Origin: Sweltsa coloradensis | Lineage: Eukaryota > Arthropoda > Insecta > Plecoptera > Chloroperlidae | Reading direction: 5' to 3' | Assembly (NCBI GenBank): GCA_024449915.1 | Contig: JAMZAV010000096.1 | Coordinates: 557,306 to 621,305, forward strand | DNA: 64,000 nucleotides | In this document: positions 1-10,370 of the stretch, one piece after another | Numbering within the stretch: the stretch's first letter is position 1 | Layout of the letters: each line of letters begins with the position of its first letter | Program-made: the position numbers and the translations under genes | Notes under the pieces: generated by a model | What the model saw: only the letters and a program-made list of their open reading frames with translations | Told to the model about the DNA's origin: nothing | Databases searched by the model: none

Positions 1-463
1 GGCCCAATGGACAAAATTATCGCCAAAAAGTCAAAAAACGTATATAATGCTTATTTACTCGAATCTGCTAACTTTCAACTTTTTCTTCGGAAGCATTACA
101 TCACCATTACCTTATGTCAGTAAGAATAGAACGTGTAGCCCACCCGTTTGGTCAGAATTAGCCCAATGCACGAAAATTATCGCACTAAAATCGAAACAAA
201 TCGTAAAAGTACAATTCATGAGAAATATTTCTTCGATTGTACCCAAAAACGTGGCAAGTCTAAGTTCAGAGAAAACGAAGGTCGTGTCAAATTTTCATCA
301 AGATCGCATATGCCGTTTGCCCGGTAGAGAGCGAACAAACAGACGGAAAAACAAAAAAAAAAACAAACAAACAAACAAACAAACAAACAAAAAAAAAAAA
401 AAAACAACGGAGCTAAATTTTTTGGGGGGTCGGTGAAATTGAAGTCTTCGCTTCGCTCATCCA
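1..463 (-). mobile_element. Helentron-like non-autonomous element, subfamily C, cut by window edge
   Basis: Read on the minus strand, it starts after a T with TGGATGAGCGAAGCGAAG at about 463 and runs off the left edge of the window. Its body (poly-A/T tract, then a stretch related to 29231-30011 and 37472-38050) matches the other subfamily C copies. The 129-codon plus-strand ORF across it is a chance reading of the repeat. The 3' hairpin and CTAG end are not in the window. Confidence 0.6.
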
Positions 464-754
464 ATTAACTTGAAGAGAAATAAGAAGATTTTACGTTTAT
501 TCTCAATTATGGATTAAATAAATAAATAATTCTCATTGGCGGAATATTTAAATCCGTCATCTAGCCTAGGCGTCATCGACCCATTAATTGATAGTTATGA
601 ATTAAAATATAAGTGTTAGTTCACAAATAAATATTCTTGACTTTCCCAAAGTATTCATGTTATTTTTAGTCCACTGCACTATCTCATCTCCTTTTATCTG
701 AATAAATACATAAAATTATTCTTTTTGGAAGCAAACTGACATTTCAAAGCCGCC
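464..754. other. AT-rich spacer, no gene seen
   Basis: No ORF, splice-flanked coding stretch or clear repeat was seen here, apart from short ATAAATAA-type runs. Confidence 0.5.
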
Positions 755-889
755 ATGACACTAGATGGTTTACTGGCAATACTGAGCGAAAAACTTTCAG
801 CACTTCCAGTTACTGAAGATGCTAGGCCAGCAATTTACGGAACGCTTAGCACACTGCTGACAGCAGTTAACGGAATAGATGTACAGTAA
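755..889 (+). CDS. Short ORF of 44 codons in a good start context, unrecognised
   Basis: An ATG preceded by AAGCCGCC, close to the animal initiation consensus, opens 44 codons beginning MTLDGLLAILSEKLSALPVT and ending at TAA 887-889. I recognise no family. It does not resemble the PA2G4 N-terminus and lies 82 bases before that gene's first visible exon without an obvious shared donor. A 15-base piece near its end (CAGCAGTTAACGGAA) recurs at 914-928, which suggests local repetition. It could be a separate first exon, an upstream ORF or chance; I favour chance slightly. Confidence 0.2.
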   Translation: MTLDGLLAILSEKLSALPVTEDARPAIYGTLSTLLTAVNGIDVQ

Positions 890-971
890 AGCTGGCTTAC
901 TGGTCCAGTACTCCAGCAGTTAACGGAACGCAACCTAAATATAATCTCATCATGTTGTATAACTGTTTCAG

Positions 972-1204
972 GAGTTCTCAAACAAGTGGTTGAAAAGTGT
1001 GTGGCCGGTGGTTCCGTGTGCGAGATCTGCGTGTTTGGCGACCGCATCATGACGGAGGAAACCGGCAAGGTTTTCAAACGTATCAAGGAGATGAAGAAGA
1101 GCATCGCGTTCCCCACCAGCGTCTCGGTTAACAACTGCATCTGTCACTTCTCCCCGACCTCCAGCGAGCCGGACTATATCCTCAAGACAGGGGACGTTGT
1201 CAAG
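972..1204 (+). CDS. PA2G4: PA2G4/EBP1 homologue, first visible coding exon
   Basis: This 233-base exon encodes the start of the MetAP-like fold of PA2G4 (proliferation-associated 2G4, EBP1). Diagnostic segments are [20 protein letters not shown] and [11 protein letters not shown], followed by [11 protein letters not shown], which align without gaps to the animal family. The acceptor is TTTCAG at 966-971. The exon opens with two bases (GA) that complete an arginine codon, matching the N-R junction of the family, so one more short exon carrying the first 30 or so residues must lie upstream. The donor is AAG|GTAGGC at 1205, phase 0. PA2G4 binds RNA and ribosomes and affects growth and transcription; the family has lost aminopeptidase activity. 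Confidence 0.9.
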
Positions 1205-1845
1205 GTAGGCTACTTACGAGTCGCTAGCTCGTTCTACATTGCGTAAGACTATAGATGTTTCTAATCAGGAGTATTTACATCAATTCCATTCAGTTATTTA
1301 AAATAGCCTACAAATTAACAAATAAGGAATTAAAAAGAAAAAGAAAATATGTGGTAAGGGGTATGGTAAAGTCGTTCTTCCACCTAGTAATAGGGATAAG
1401 AAAATATAAATAATGGTGACTATTTAAATTAATATGCCAATCCTATTAAAAGCATCCACTTAATTTTTTGTGAAGTACGGTATGAACTGCATAAGCTAGA
1501 CATATTCACTACCCAGCCAATTAATTAAGGGTAATATTTACAGCCCATTGATAAGATTGACACTACAATCGTACAAAAGATCATGAATAGATCTCTCATT
1601 TAGTCTATATTTTGCCAGGTGTTCTTGATTTGAGACAAACTAAAGATACAATTTTGATGTATTAAAACGCCGCCCAACTCAGCCGTCTAACATTATATCT
1701 TGTGTTCTGAAGGTGGAGCTGGCGGGTCACGTGGACGGCTTCATCGCTGTGGCGGGTCACACGCTGGTGGTGGGGGCGTCGCCCGACTGTCACGTGACTC
1801 TAGCCGCCCACTCAGCCGTCTAACATTATATCTTGTGTTCTGAAG
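1205..1845 (+). other. PA2G4 intron holding a broken copy of the next exon's start
   Basis: The intron is ordinary AT-rich sequence up to about 1668, then carries a copy of the following acceptor and first 29 codons of the next exon, described separately at 1669-1823. The genuine acceptor is TTCTGAAG just before 1846. Confidence 0.7.
1669..1823 (+). pseudogene. PA2G4: Tandem partial duplicate of the start of the last PA2G4 exon
   Basis: Bases 1669-1800 repeat 1803-1933 almost exactly, offset by 133 bases, including the intron end, the AAG acceptor and the coding start. If spliced at 1713 it reads 36 codons, VELAGHVDGFIAVAGHTLVV onward, then stops at TAA 1821-1823. The offset is not a multiple of three, so using both copies would also break the frame. 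The copies differ at two clustered positions near 1795 (TCGCCCGAC against TCACCTGAC) and by one inserted base in the intron part. At the junction the copy skips from GTGAC to TCTAGCCGCCCAC, a string also found in the true exon at 1951-1963, so short-homology repair or template switching could have made it. Confidence 0.7.
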
Positions 1846-2715
1846 GTGGAGCTGGCGGGTCACGTGGACGGCTTCATCGCTGTGGCGGGTCACACGCTGG
1901 TGGTGGGGGCGTCACCTGACTGTCACGTGACCGGGCGTAGGGCGGACGTGATTCTAGCCGCCCACTTCGCCTCGGAGGCCGCGATACGAACTCTCAAGCC
2001 CGCCGCCCACACCTACGACGTCACCGACATAGTGCAGAGCGTCGCCTACGAGTACAAGTGTAGACCCATCGAAGGGATTCTCAGCTTCCAGTTGAAGCAG
2101 AACAAACTCAACAGCGGGAAACGCATCGTGCTGAATCCGAAAGACGAAGAAAGGAAGACCCTGCCGAACTTCGACGTGGAATCTCACGAGGTCTACGGTG
2201 TGGAGATCGCAATATCCACGGGCGAGGGAACGGCACGCTATATGAACACGAGAACGACGATCTACAAGAAGACCGACGATAGTTATTATCAGTTGAAGCA
2301 GAAATCGTCGCGCGCGTTCTTTTCGGAGGTGAACGCCAAACACGACGCGATGCCGTTTAGCCTGCGAAGTTTTCAAGACGAGAACAAGGCAAAGCTAGGC
2401 GTCGTAGAATGTCTCAAACACAAGATCATAACGCCGTTTGCTGTACCCTACGAGAAACAGGGGGAATTCGTCGCGGTTTTTAAATTCACTTTGCTGTTGA
2501 TGCCAGTAGGGTCGCACAGAATCACCGGTCTGCCTTTCGACGCTAACATCTACGAATCCGAGTATTCGTACGCAAATAATCCGTCCCTGAAAGCTCTAAT
2601 TGGTCAGACTGTCAATCTCAAGACAATGAAGAAGAAGAAACAGAGGCTGGTCGCAAGGGGATTGACCAGAAACTCATGCGAGTCATCTCCGCGCGAGAAG
2701 CTGGCGTCACCTTAG
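1846..2715 (+). CDS. PA2G4: PA2G4/EBP1 homologue, long terminal exon
   Basis: The remaining 289 codons of PA2G4 lie in one uninterrupted exon. Read after phase-0 splicing, GTG at 1846 is an internal valine, not a start: the join gives GDVVK-VELAGHVDGFIA, matching the family's GDLVK-IDLGVHVDGFIA. Later family blocks are VTGRRADVI-AAH, IEGILSFQLKQ, ESHEVYGVEI-STGEG, RTTIYKK, KSSRAFFSEV-DAMPFSLRSF and VVECLKHKIITPF. The lysine-rich tail KKKKQRL ends shorter than the human one, followed by RNSCESSPREKLASP. The two exons supply about 366 residues against roughly 390 for the human protein. Coding GC is far above the flanks. ATTAAA at 2743-2748 is a plausible polyadenylation signal. Divergence and loss of introns in the 3' part leave open a retro-derived origin, but the frame is intact. 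Confidence 0.9.
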   Translation: MELAGHVDGFIAVAGHTLVVGASPDCHVTGRRADVILAAHFASEAAIRTLKPAAHTYDVTDIVQSVAYEYKCRPIEGILSFQLKQNKLNSGKRIVLNPKDEERKTLPNFDVESHEVYGVEIAISTGEGTARYMNTRTTIYKKTDDSYYQLKQKSSRAFFSEVNAKHDAMPFSLRSFQDENKAKLGVVECLKHKIITPFAVPYEKQGEFVAVFKFTLLLMPVGSHRITGLPFDANIYESEYSYANNPSLKALIGQTVNLKTMKKKKQRLVARGLTRNSCESSPREKLASP

Positions 2716-3026
2716 ACGCAACGCGGTGTTTACTGCTATAGACATTAAATTAACAGTCCCTACTTTCCAACTTTACTACTCCCATGACCGAGAGTTAATC
2801 TGAATCTGGATAATAGTCCACATTCATAATTAAAATCATCACTATCATTATAACCTACATTATAGTCTCTAGGTATCAAATTTCTCAATTTAAATTGTAG
2901 ATAAATTTGCCTTATAATTAAATGTTAAGTATTATACCTCAGGCTGTGAATGTGGTGTACAACGAAACCCATGACTTTCATTGTTTAGTTTGTGTGGGTT
3001 AAGCAAAGATATAAATGTTTGATCCA
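2716..3026. other. PA2G4 3' flank, no further gene seen
   Basis: AT-rich sequence after the PA2G4 stop; it holds the likely 3' UTR and nothing else that I recognise. Confidence 0.5.
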
Positions 3027-3378
3027 GGGCGACGGTCCCGCAGCCAGGCGCACGCGACTGCTTAACGACTTACTCGACCCTGTTTACTCCTATCCGAGTT
3101 GGGGGGTTTTCAGCTATCTGCACACGCCGCCCCGAAAGATTTACAATCTTGAAACTCGGTATATGACCTGGTATGTGGTCCATGACCTACAAAAAAAAAT
3201 CAGCCCGATCCGATAACCCGCTCTGTGTTAAAAAAGTGCCTCAACATCGTCAAAAACCTTCCGGCTGGCTGACTGGCTGGCTGGCTGGGGGATTCTGACA
3301 GATAAGGAGCCAACAGAGAAAACGATACATTTTAAAACTATGAAACTTGGACCACACTTAGATGTACCTCAGACGCAG
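3027..3378 (+). repeat. Dispersed repeat, copy 1 (partner at 54041)
   Basis: About 350 bases match 54041-54440 with small indels. Shared blocks include GAGTTGGGGGGTTTTCAGCT, CGAAAGATTTACAATCTTG and GAAACTCGG, then AAATCAGCCCGATCC, CTGGCTGGCTGG and ACTTGGACCACACTTAGATG. The GC-rich first 140 bases are open in one frame (DGPAARRTRLLNDLLDPVYS), but copy 2 is not open there, so I do not call a gene. The TGGC run is simple-sequence. Confidence 0.65.
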
Positions 3379-3577
3379 ATGCTTTTGCTTTCAAAACCAA
3401 AATCGGAACAGGGACTGGAGAAAATCAAAATTTTTGATAATCAAAACACGTAATTACTAAGGCGTGGTAATTTGTAAAACTTGAATTAAACATGCTCTTT
3501 CCCACTATAAATTTTTATTCACCTAAATGTTCATGCAATTTTTGTAACAAGACAACATTAACCATAGCAAACTTAAT
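3379..3577. other. AT-rich spacer
   Basis: No coding or repeat signal recognised. Confidence 0.4.
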
Positions 3578-4000
3578 TGAGCGAGCGTAGCGAGCGTCTC
3601 TACTCGACTCTTATGACTCGAATGTGTGTTTTTTTTTTGTTTTTTTTTCTGTTACTGCTTCGATACAGGTCGCACCGTTTCTCTGATCGACCTGAAATTT
3701 TTCACACATGTACATACCACCTAGGCGGGTTGCTGTATAGTTTTTGAACAAAATCCAATCGTTGGTTATAAAAAATAAAAAATAAAATAAAAAAATAAAA
3801 ATGTTCAGATCGTTATGAAATTTTGCAGGGTCAATAAGTACAACATTATCTCCTATTTTACAAATTTTCAGCTAAATCAGTCAAGACCTTAAAGACTTAG
3901 GCCTATTGGTATGTAACATTATGGGAATGTCGTACTCGGGTCGTTGTTGCACGAACCGGTGCTCGCTCAACAACGCGAGGGGGCTTTAGCGTTTTTCTAG
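3578..4000 (+). mobile_element. Helentron-like non-autonomous element, subfamily A, full length
   Basis: It starts after a T with TGAGCGAGCG and ends with CTAG followed by T. The 5' TTGAGCGAGC has its reverse complement GCTCGCTCAA just inside the 3' end (3961-3970). This is followed by a hairpin AACGC (3972-3976)/GCGTT (3989-3993) and a short tail to CTAG. This asymmetric inverted repeat plus 3' hairpin and T|T insertion is the pattern described for Helentron/Helitron2 derivatives (HINEs). No protein is encoded. Confidence 0.65.
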
Positions 4001-4040
4001 TAAAAATCATTGTATATTGCCAACTACAGATCTCAACTCA

Positions 4041-4415
4041 GCGTCTCCACTTGACTCTTATGGCTCGAATGTCTGTTTTTTTCTTTTTCTGTTACTGCTT
4101 CGGTACAGGTCGCACCGTTTCTCTGATCGACCTGAAATTTTTCACACATGTACATACCACCTATGCGGGTTGCTGTATAGTTTTTGAACAAAATCCGATC
4201 GTTGGTTATAAAAAATAAAAAAATGTTCCGATCGTTATGAAATTTTGCAGGGTCAATAAGTACAACATTCTCTCCTATTTTACAAATTTTCAGCTAAATC
4301 GGTCAAGACCTTAAAGACTTATTGGTATGTAACATTATGGGAATGTCGTACTCGGGCCGTGTTGCACGTACCGGTGCTCGCTCAACAACACGACGGGACT
4401 TTAGTGTTTTCCTAG
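4041..4415 (+). mobile_element. Helentron-like element, subfamily A, 5' truncated
   Basis: From GCGTCTCCACTTGACTC onward this is nearly identical to 3578-4000 but lacks the first bases. Its 3' hairpin reads AACAC (4387-4391) and GTGTT (4404-4408), so both arms differ from the other copies in a pairing-preserving way. It ends CCTAG followed by T. Confidence 0.65.
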
Positions 4416-5175
4416 TAAACAAAAACAAAAGGTGGTAGCTTTTGTTTCTAGACAATCTGTTTTGAAAGGCACTGTATCCACCGCTTGCTTCATGTATCAT
4501 GACAAATTTCGTTATTTGCTTCTCCCGAAATATTAATATCTAGTTTTGTATTTAGAAAGTGAATCAAACTCCGTCTAAGGCGTACATCTGAGCAATTTAG
4601 ATGGAAAATTACGTTTTAAATTTCCTGCTTTCTTTGAATTATCGTTTACAAGTATTTCACGCCTTTATATGAAACAAACAACCAAACCCCCCCGAAATAC
4701 AAAAATTTGTAAAAAACGGCAGCCAAGCTCTCCTTCCAAAGTCTTTGGCTGTGAATGCTGTTAGATATAGAAGTTGAGCCAAGCATTTCATTCTTTCTCC
4801 CTAGTTTCGCATTGAAAAGAAGTAAGATCATTTTGCCTGTTGACGAGCACCAAGCCAACCATTTTGGTGGTAAAAAAAGTAGAAATTTTTAACTCAAAAT
4901 CATAAAAAATTACTTGGCCATTGACTTTTTAGACTGTTCTGGTAATGAATCAAATTCAATGGCCAAGTAATATTTTTTTATAATTTTGAGTTTAAAATTT
5001 TTTATTTTTTTACCACGAAAATGGTTGGCTTGGCGGTCGTCAACAGGTGAAATGATCTTACTTCTTTTCAATGCGAAACTAGGGAGAAAGAATGAAATGC
5101 TTGGCACAACATTAACAGCCAAAGACTTTTGAAGGAGAGCTTGGCTGCATTTTTTTTTTTAATTTTTGTATTTGG
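4416..5175. mobile_element. Long fold-back element, copy 1
   Basis: Two arms of about 230 bases, 4686-4918 and about 4950-5175, are inverted copies of one another. Examples are CCAAGCTCTCCTTCCAAAG against GGAGAGCTTGGCT, and TTACTTGGCCATTGA against TCAATGGCCAAGTAA. A short spacer lies around 4925-4950. A 50-base lead (TGGTAGCTTTTGTTTC to CACTGTATCC, 4432-4480) also precedes the second copy at 55579, so the mobile unit may be longer than the arms. ORFs in the arms are repeat-derived. No transposase seen. Confidence 0.65.
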
Positions 5176-5445
5176 TACATCTCTACATCTAACTAAGCAA
5201 AACATAATATTGCAAACGGCAAACAAGCATAATTAATTAATTATATAAAATATGTTATTATTGAGATGGCCAATAACAGAATTTCACTTAAGAAAATACA
5301 AACACCCAGAAAGAACGACCACAAGCACATTCCTCACTAGAAAAGTTAAGCACCACAACCGCACACAGAATGCAAGCTCGTATACCGGTTCCAACTAAAA
5401 TGCAATACAGGTCTATCAAGCAAGTACAATATAATTTATAAAGCC
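5176..5445. other. AT-rich spacer
   Basis: No gene seen; runs such as AATTAATTAATTATAT. Confidence 0.4.
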
Positions 5446-7595
5446 AGCTACATATACAATTAATACTCTAAGTCAAAAGATTACACAATACATATATTTG
5501 AATGAATACTGCAATAGTCTTGGTAATATGACCATGCATGACCCACAGACAAAGAGACATGTATATTAGTCTTGTGGTTAGCGTTCGTGCTTTCAAGTCA
5601 GGAGGGTCAGAGTTCAAACCCACTTTTAGCAGAACTTTTTAACATTTATTATGGACTTAAGCCCATCAATTTTTGTCTTAGGAATGTGTAAACGGCGACT
5701 GGAGTCGTCCTGTAGGGTAGGAATGTGGCACATTGGAAATTCTAAGGAGGATAGACGTTACATAAATAAAAATAGAAGAATAATAAAACAGTTCTGGAAT
5801 ACAAATGCACAGATAGAACGATTACGTACACATTCCTTACTACATAAGATAAGCACCACAACTACAGATTGTATACAAAATGCAATAACTATCAAGCGAT
5901 TCCAATAAAAAGCCAATTATGGTATGCAATTAATATTCAAAAGGTTACACAATAGATACCTATACAAATGTGGTAATATAACCATAAGTGACCCACAATT
6001 AAAGAAACTGGCATATTGGTCTTGTGGTTAGCATTCTTGCTTCCAATGCAGAAGGTCTAAAGTTCAAAGACTGCTTTCTGATTTTTTTTTTTTACATCTT
6101 CTATGGACTTAAGCCCATTAATTTTTGTCTTAGGAATGTGTTAACGGTGAATGTGGAGCTGTCCTAGCAACGTGGCAAATAGTTAATAAATTCTAAGGTT
6201 GTTCTGAATTAGCCTTGTTGTTTTGGCGCCAACAACTGGCTGGCTATAATTTCAACTCCACCACTGAACATCAGTTATGTGACCGAGTGGGTTAACTTCT
6301 AAATACTAATTTAGATATTTGAAATGCTAAGAGTATTTTTTAAACATATTTATTTAAAGCCCACTGAATTAAATGCAATTAATACTCTCTAAAGGTTACA
6401 CAATAGATACCTATACAAATGTGGTAATATAACCATAAGTGATCCACAGTTAAAAATACTGGCATATTGGTCTTGTGGTTAGCATTCTTGCTTCCAATGT
6501 AGAAGGTCCAGGGTTCAAAATTCTGCTTTCTGCAGATTTTTTTTACATCTAATATGGACTTAAGCCCATCAATTTGTGTCTTAGGAATGTGTAAACGGCG
6601 AGTGTGGAGCCGTCCTAGCAATGAGGCACATAATAAATTCTAAGGTTGTTCTGAATTAGCCTTGTTGTTTTGGCGCCAACAGCTGGCTGGCTTGGTCTGC
6701 TATAATTTCAATTCCACCACTGAACATCAGTTATGTGACCGAGTAGGTTAACTTCTAAATACTAATTTATATATTTGAAATGCCAAGACTATTTTTTAAA
6801 CATATTAATTTAAAGCCCACTGAATTAAATGCAATTAATACTCAAAAGATTACACAATAGATACCTATACAAATGTGGTAATATAACCATAAGTGATCCA
6901 CAGTTAAAAATACTGGCATATTGGTCTTGTGGTTAGCATTCTTGCTTCCAATGTAGAAGGTCCAGGGTTCAAAATTCTGCTTTCTGCAGAATTTTTTACA
7001 TCTAATATGGACTTAAGCCCATCAATTTGTGTCTTAGGAATGTGTAAACGGCGAGTGTGGAGCCGTCCTAGCAATGAGGCACATAATAAATTCTAAGGTT
7101 GTTCTAAATTAGCCTTGTTGTTATGGCGCCAACAGCTCGCTGGCTTGGTCTGCTATAATTTCAATTCCACCACTGAACATCAGTTATGTGACCGAGTGGG
7201 TTAACTTCTAAAAACTAATTTATATATTTGAAATGCCAAGAATTTTTTTAAACATATTTATTTAAAGCACACTGAATTATATGCAATTAATACTCTCAAA
7301 AGATTACACAATAGATACCTATACAAATGTGGTAATATAACCATAAGTGACCCACACTTATACAGATAGGCATATTGGTCTTGTGGTTAGCATTCTTGCT
7401 TCCCGTGCAGAAGGTCCAGGGTTCAAATCCTGCTCTCGGAAGATTTTTTTTTACATCTAATATGGACTTGAGCCAATCACTTTGTGACTTAGGAATGTGT
7501 AAAATGTGACTTTGGAGCTTTCCTAGCAATGTGGAACAATAAAGTTTAAGGTTGTTCTGAATAAGCCTTGCAGAATGATTCTGGCGCCCCACATT
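5446..7595 (+). repeat. Five tandem units of about 452 bases, each with a tRNA-like SINE head
   Basis: The A-box-like block T(G/A)GTCTTGTGGTTAGC recurs at about 5567, 6017, 6468, 6922 and 7376, spacings of 450, 451, 454 and 454. Each is followed by CTTCCAATG(C/T)AGAAGGTC and a B-box-like GGGTTCAAA. The body carries GGACTTAAGCCCATCAATTT and CTTAGGAATGTGTAAAC. The units also share AT-rich sequence before the head (TACACAATAGATACCTATAC), so a SINE plus flank was amplified as one block. Units 3 and 4 are most alike. The acceptor arms do not pair, so these are not tRNA genes. Confidence 0.75.
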
Positions 7596-7974
7596 GATGG
7601 AAACGTATCCAATTTGTTGGTCTGTGTTTCACAATTAAAATCCTGATCTCTAGTTAGTTATTATTTGCTCAGCTCAGTTGCTTTATATATAAATAAATAC
7701 AATTTGTTTATTTAAGCAAAATGCCTTACAGAAACAAGAGTAACTTTTTATCATAGGTACATATTTAAAGCCCACTGCATTGTACATAATTTTATTATGT
7801 CCAGTTATCTACACTCAATAAAAACAAACGTGAATTTAAAAAGTCCCTTGTGAAAGTCAAGGTATCACGACATGTTTAAGAAGTTATTTAGCAACATGTT
7901 ACTTTTTACTGCAGCATCGCTTTGCCGTTCAACTTTCAAATCAAGGCAGCTTCTTTCAAACACTCTTAGTGTTT
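7596..7974. other. Spacer, no gene seen
   Basis: AT-rich sequence with no recognisable gene or repeat boundary. Confidence 0.4.
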
Positions 7975-8246
7975 AAACAAATAAATAAATTTATTTGTAT
8001 TTAGAGTTACCCACTCAGTCACATAACTGATTTTCAGTGGGGAACATTAAACCAACGCGACCAAGCCAACCCTGTAGGCCCCGACGCAATCGACGAGTGA
8101 GCGATAATCAACCAAAGATCAATATTTTTTGAATAGAAAATATAGTAATCAGTGGTATGGGCAGTGCGAACACCCGCGGATCAATGCCAGAATCAACAAG
8201 GCCGATTCGGAACAACTTTGAATTTATTATGTGGCTGGATATTCTC
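7975..8246 (-). mobile_element. SINE, reversed, lacking the tRNA-like head
   Basis: Matches the reverse complement of the 3' two-thirds of the SINE at 41133: tail with ATTTATTTGTATTTAGAG, TACCCACTCAGTCACATAAC, then GACGCAATCGACGAGTGAGC and CACCCGCGGATCAA. It stops before the tRNA-like part. Confidence 0.65.
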
Positions 8247-9675
8247 TACCTAGTTGCCCAGCTAGTGCTGCCTACTTCTTCTTGTCCATGTTGTACCAAG
8301 GGAAGGGAAACACATGTGCGTCCTGGTCTTCTTCTTGTAGTGTCAACCACTCCTGTTTTGTCAAGGTGGGCTTGGAGATAACCGTAGCCAGTGCCCACCC
8401 GTAAATTGTCAAGTATACACTTATTTCTTGTCAACTTTCCACGTGTTCTTCCTCCAGAGGATCCTATCTTTTCCCTGCACAATAACTTTATACTGTTCAG
8501 CTCTTGTGGTGGACAAGATGCTTTCTGCACTATTTTAACTAGGTCCATCGTGACATCCAGGGAACGCTAACAGTGCCGTTTCTAACCAAGGCATATCCGT
8601 GGGCATTCCAAGACTTTTCTCAAATCCAGCAGGTATAAACCAGTGACCTTTTCATTGTAATAGGCAATATACACCTTAACTTTTTTCATTACATTACGGA
8701 CTTCATTCTGAATACGTTTATCATATTTTTTTTGTTATTAAGATAACATTTTCATTTATAAAAGTAAGCTGAATGTTACATCAGTAATAATGGCGGGAAA
8801 AACTATTAACTATTATTACGAATCGACCAATAAGGTAATGCCAAACACAAACAGTGATATGATGATATGATCTGTGTAATCTAGAAGGCGGTAGTTTCTT
8901 TATTGATCCAAAGACATTAAACAGCTTTGCTCATTGGTAAATAAAGCTCAAGACCCAAATCTTGACGTCACGTGCTGTTTGCGCGGGAAATAAAATACTA
9001 CAAATTTTGTGCCTCAAAAGAATTTAAAAATATTTACTTTATGATGGTTTTAATTGCAGTAATGGCGTTTTTTAGTGTTTTTCTATCCATTTCTTACACC
9101 CACATCAATGTTTGGACTTGTTGAATGTTCCTATCGGTACTCATTACCTGGATGTACGACTTAGCTGGTACTTACGATATGTTGAGTGGAGAAGTGAGAC
9201 GAACGGGTCCACATTTGATCATTTCGCTGGATCAGATTCAGTTGGTAATCGCCAACATATTTTGATTGTTCAGTTTGATTTGTTTATTAGAAAAAAATCT
9301 ACATTGTTGCGATAACTAGCCAAATTTTAACTAGTGAATTTCAAAGAATATGGATAGTGGAGTTAGAAACTGCATACCATACATTATTCTTGAATAGAGT
9401 ACTCAGATCCTAGGTAGACTAACCCCCTAGACTGCAAACTCACGGTCCCATTGCCGCCTGTTAGTGACATCACTTGCGTTGTTAGCTAGTTCAGATAAGC
9501 TAGGAAACTGAAACTACAGGGAGCTTGGGGACACACCCTTGAGAAGTAGACCTACTCAGTTATATTACCTGGAGAGAAATAGATTCATTACTCCCAGAAT
9601 GAGATGAAATATACACTTTACTACCTTCGCATATCATAATAGTCCCCCCCCCCCCTGTGCAGAGAGGGGCTTCTT
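8247..9675. other. Gene-poor stretch, one unrecognised minus-strand ORF
   Basis: The minus strand is open for about 100 codons at 8246-8548 with a GC content above its surroundings, but I recognise no family and see no paired splice sites. The rest is AT-rich with a poly-C run near 9647. Confidence 0.35.
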
Positions 9676-9915
9676 CAGCCATTCTTCTTTCTTGCTATCT
9701 AGTATAAAATAGCTTCTTTCTCTGACCTGCTCATATCATTGGGCAGGGAGTCAATGTCATTCTGAAGTGCGGCGCACCTGAAAAGGTGTGCTCTGTCTTG
9801 GGATTCAAAGTTACATAATTTACAAGTGGCCAGTTCGGTGGTGATGTTGAATCTGTTCAGATGGTGTTGCAGAACGTCATGGCCAGTTGCTAGTCGGAAC
9901 TGGGCTGAGGAAGTT
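9676..9915 (-). pseudogene. LINE C-terminal zinc-knuckle remnant
   Basis: On the minus strand the frame reads AQFRLATGHDVLQHHLNRFN, then a CKLC...H...C knuckle (TCKLCNFESQ, then AHLFRCAALQ), and stops at a TAG. This arrangement, a conserved R-TGH block followed by CxxC and HxxxC, is usual at the C-terminus of RNase H-bearing non-LTR polyproteins. Only this end survives; no reverse transcriptase block is next to it. Confidence 0.5.
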
Positions 9916-10370
9916 TTACGAGACCAGGTTTTGTCTGGTCCGGTTTGGTCTCATCCCACCAAGATTTCATTATTGCAGCCTCTTCTGTGGTGATTTTGAA
10001 GACCTTTTTCATGTTGAAGCCAATCACCCATTTTACATGGTGAAATGTCAAAGAGAAAGAGCTGGTGGAAGATCTTTTTTGGTGATGCATTGTTATTTGT
10101 TATGCATTTGCCCCCAAAACATTTAGAAATTAAATAATAACTTAACCAGTAAAAGACAAGGTTTAAAGTCCACATTGTGCGAAGGCAAATGGACGGGTCA
10201 AGGTCAATAAGGATGCCTGTCAGGCCAGCAACCTGATTTACCAGTTAAGGTGCAGTAGATGCCCAGCCAAATACATAGGCCTTACTACAAATGCACTCAA
10301 CACTCGTAAGAATGGTAGGCAGCTCAGACAAAACTGTTGTCCTACATGCAGCCTCTCGCAACCTGGCATT
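9916..10370. other. Spacer, no gene seen
   Basis: No coding or repeat signal recognised beyond the edge of the LINE remnant. Confidence 0.35.

Noticed and set aside
1846..1848. GTG as a start codon of a separate 289-residue protein
   Set aside because: It directly follows a splice acceptor and is an internal valine when joined in phase to 972-1204.
1954..2376. Minus-strand ORF of 140 codons across PA2G4
   Set aside because: Shadow of the GC-rich PA2G4 exon, which has clear family similarity on the plus strand.
3027..3180. Nicotinic receptor-like exon (RTRLLNDLL)
   Set aside because: The resemblance is to a short common motif, the frame is broken in the second copy, and no other receptor exon is near.
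8246..8548. 100-codon minus-strand ORF as a gene
   Set aside because: No recognised family, no splice partner and no transcription signal.
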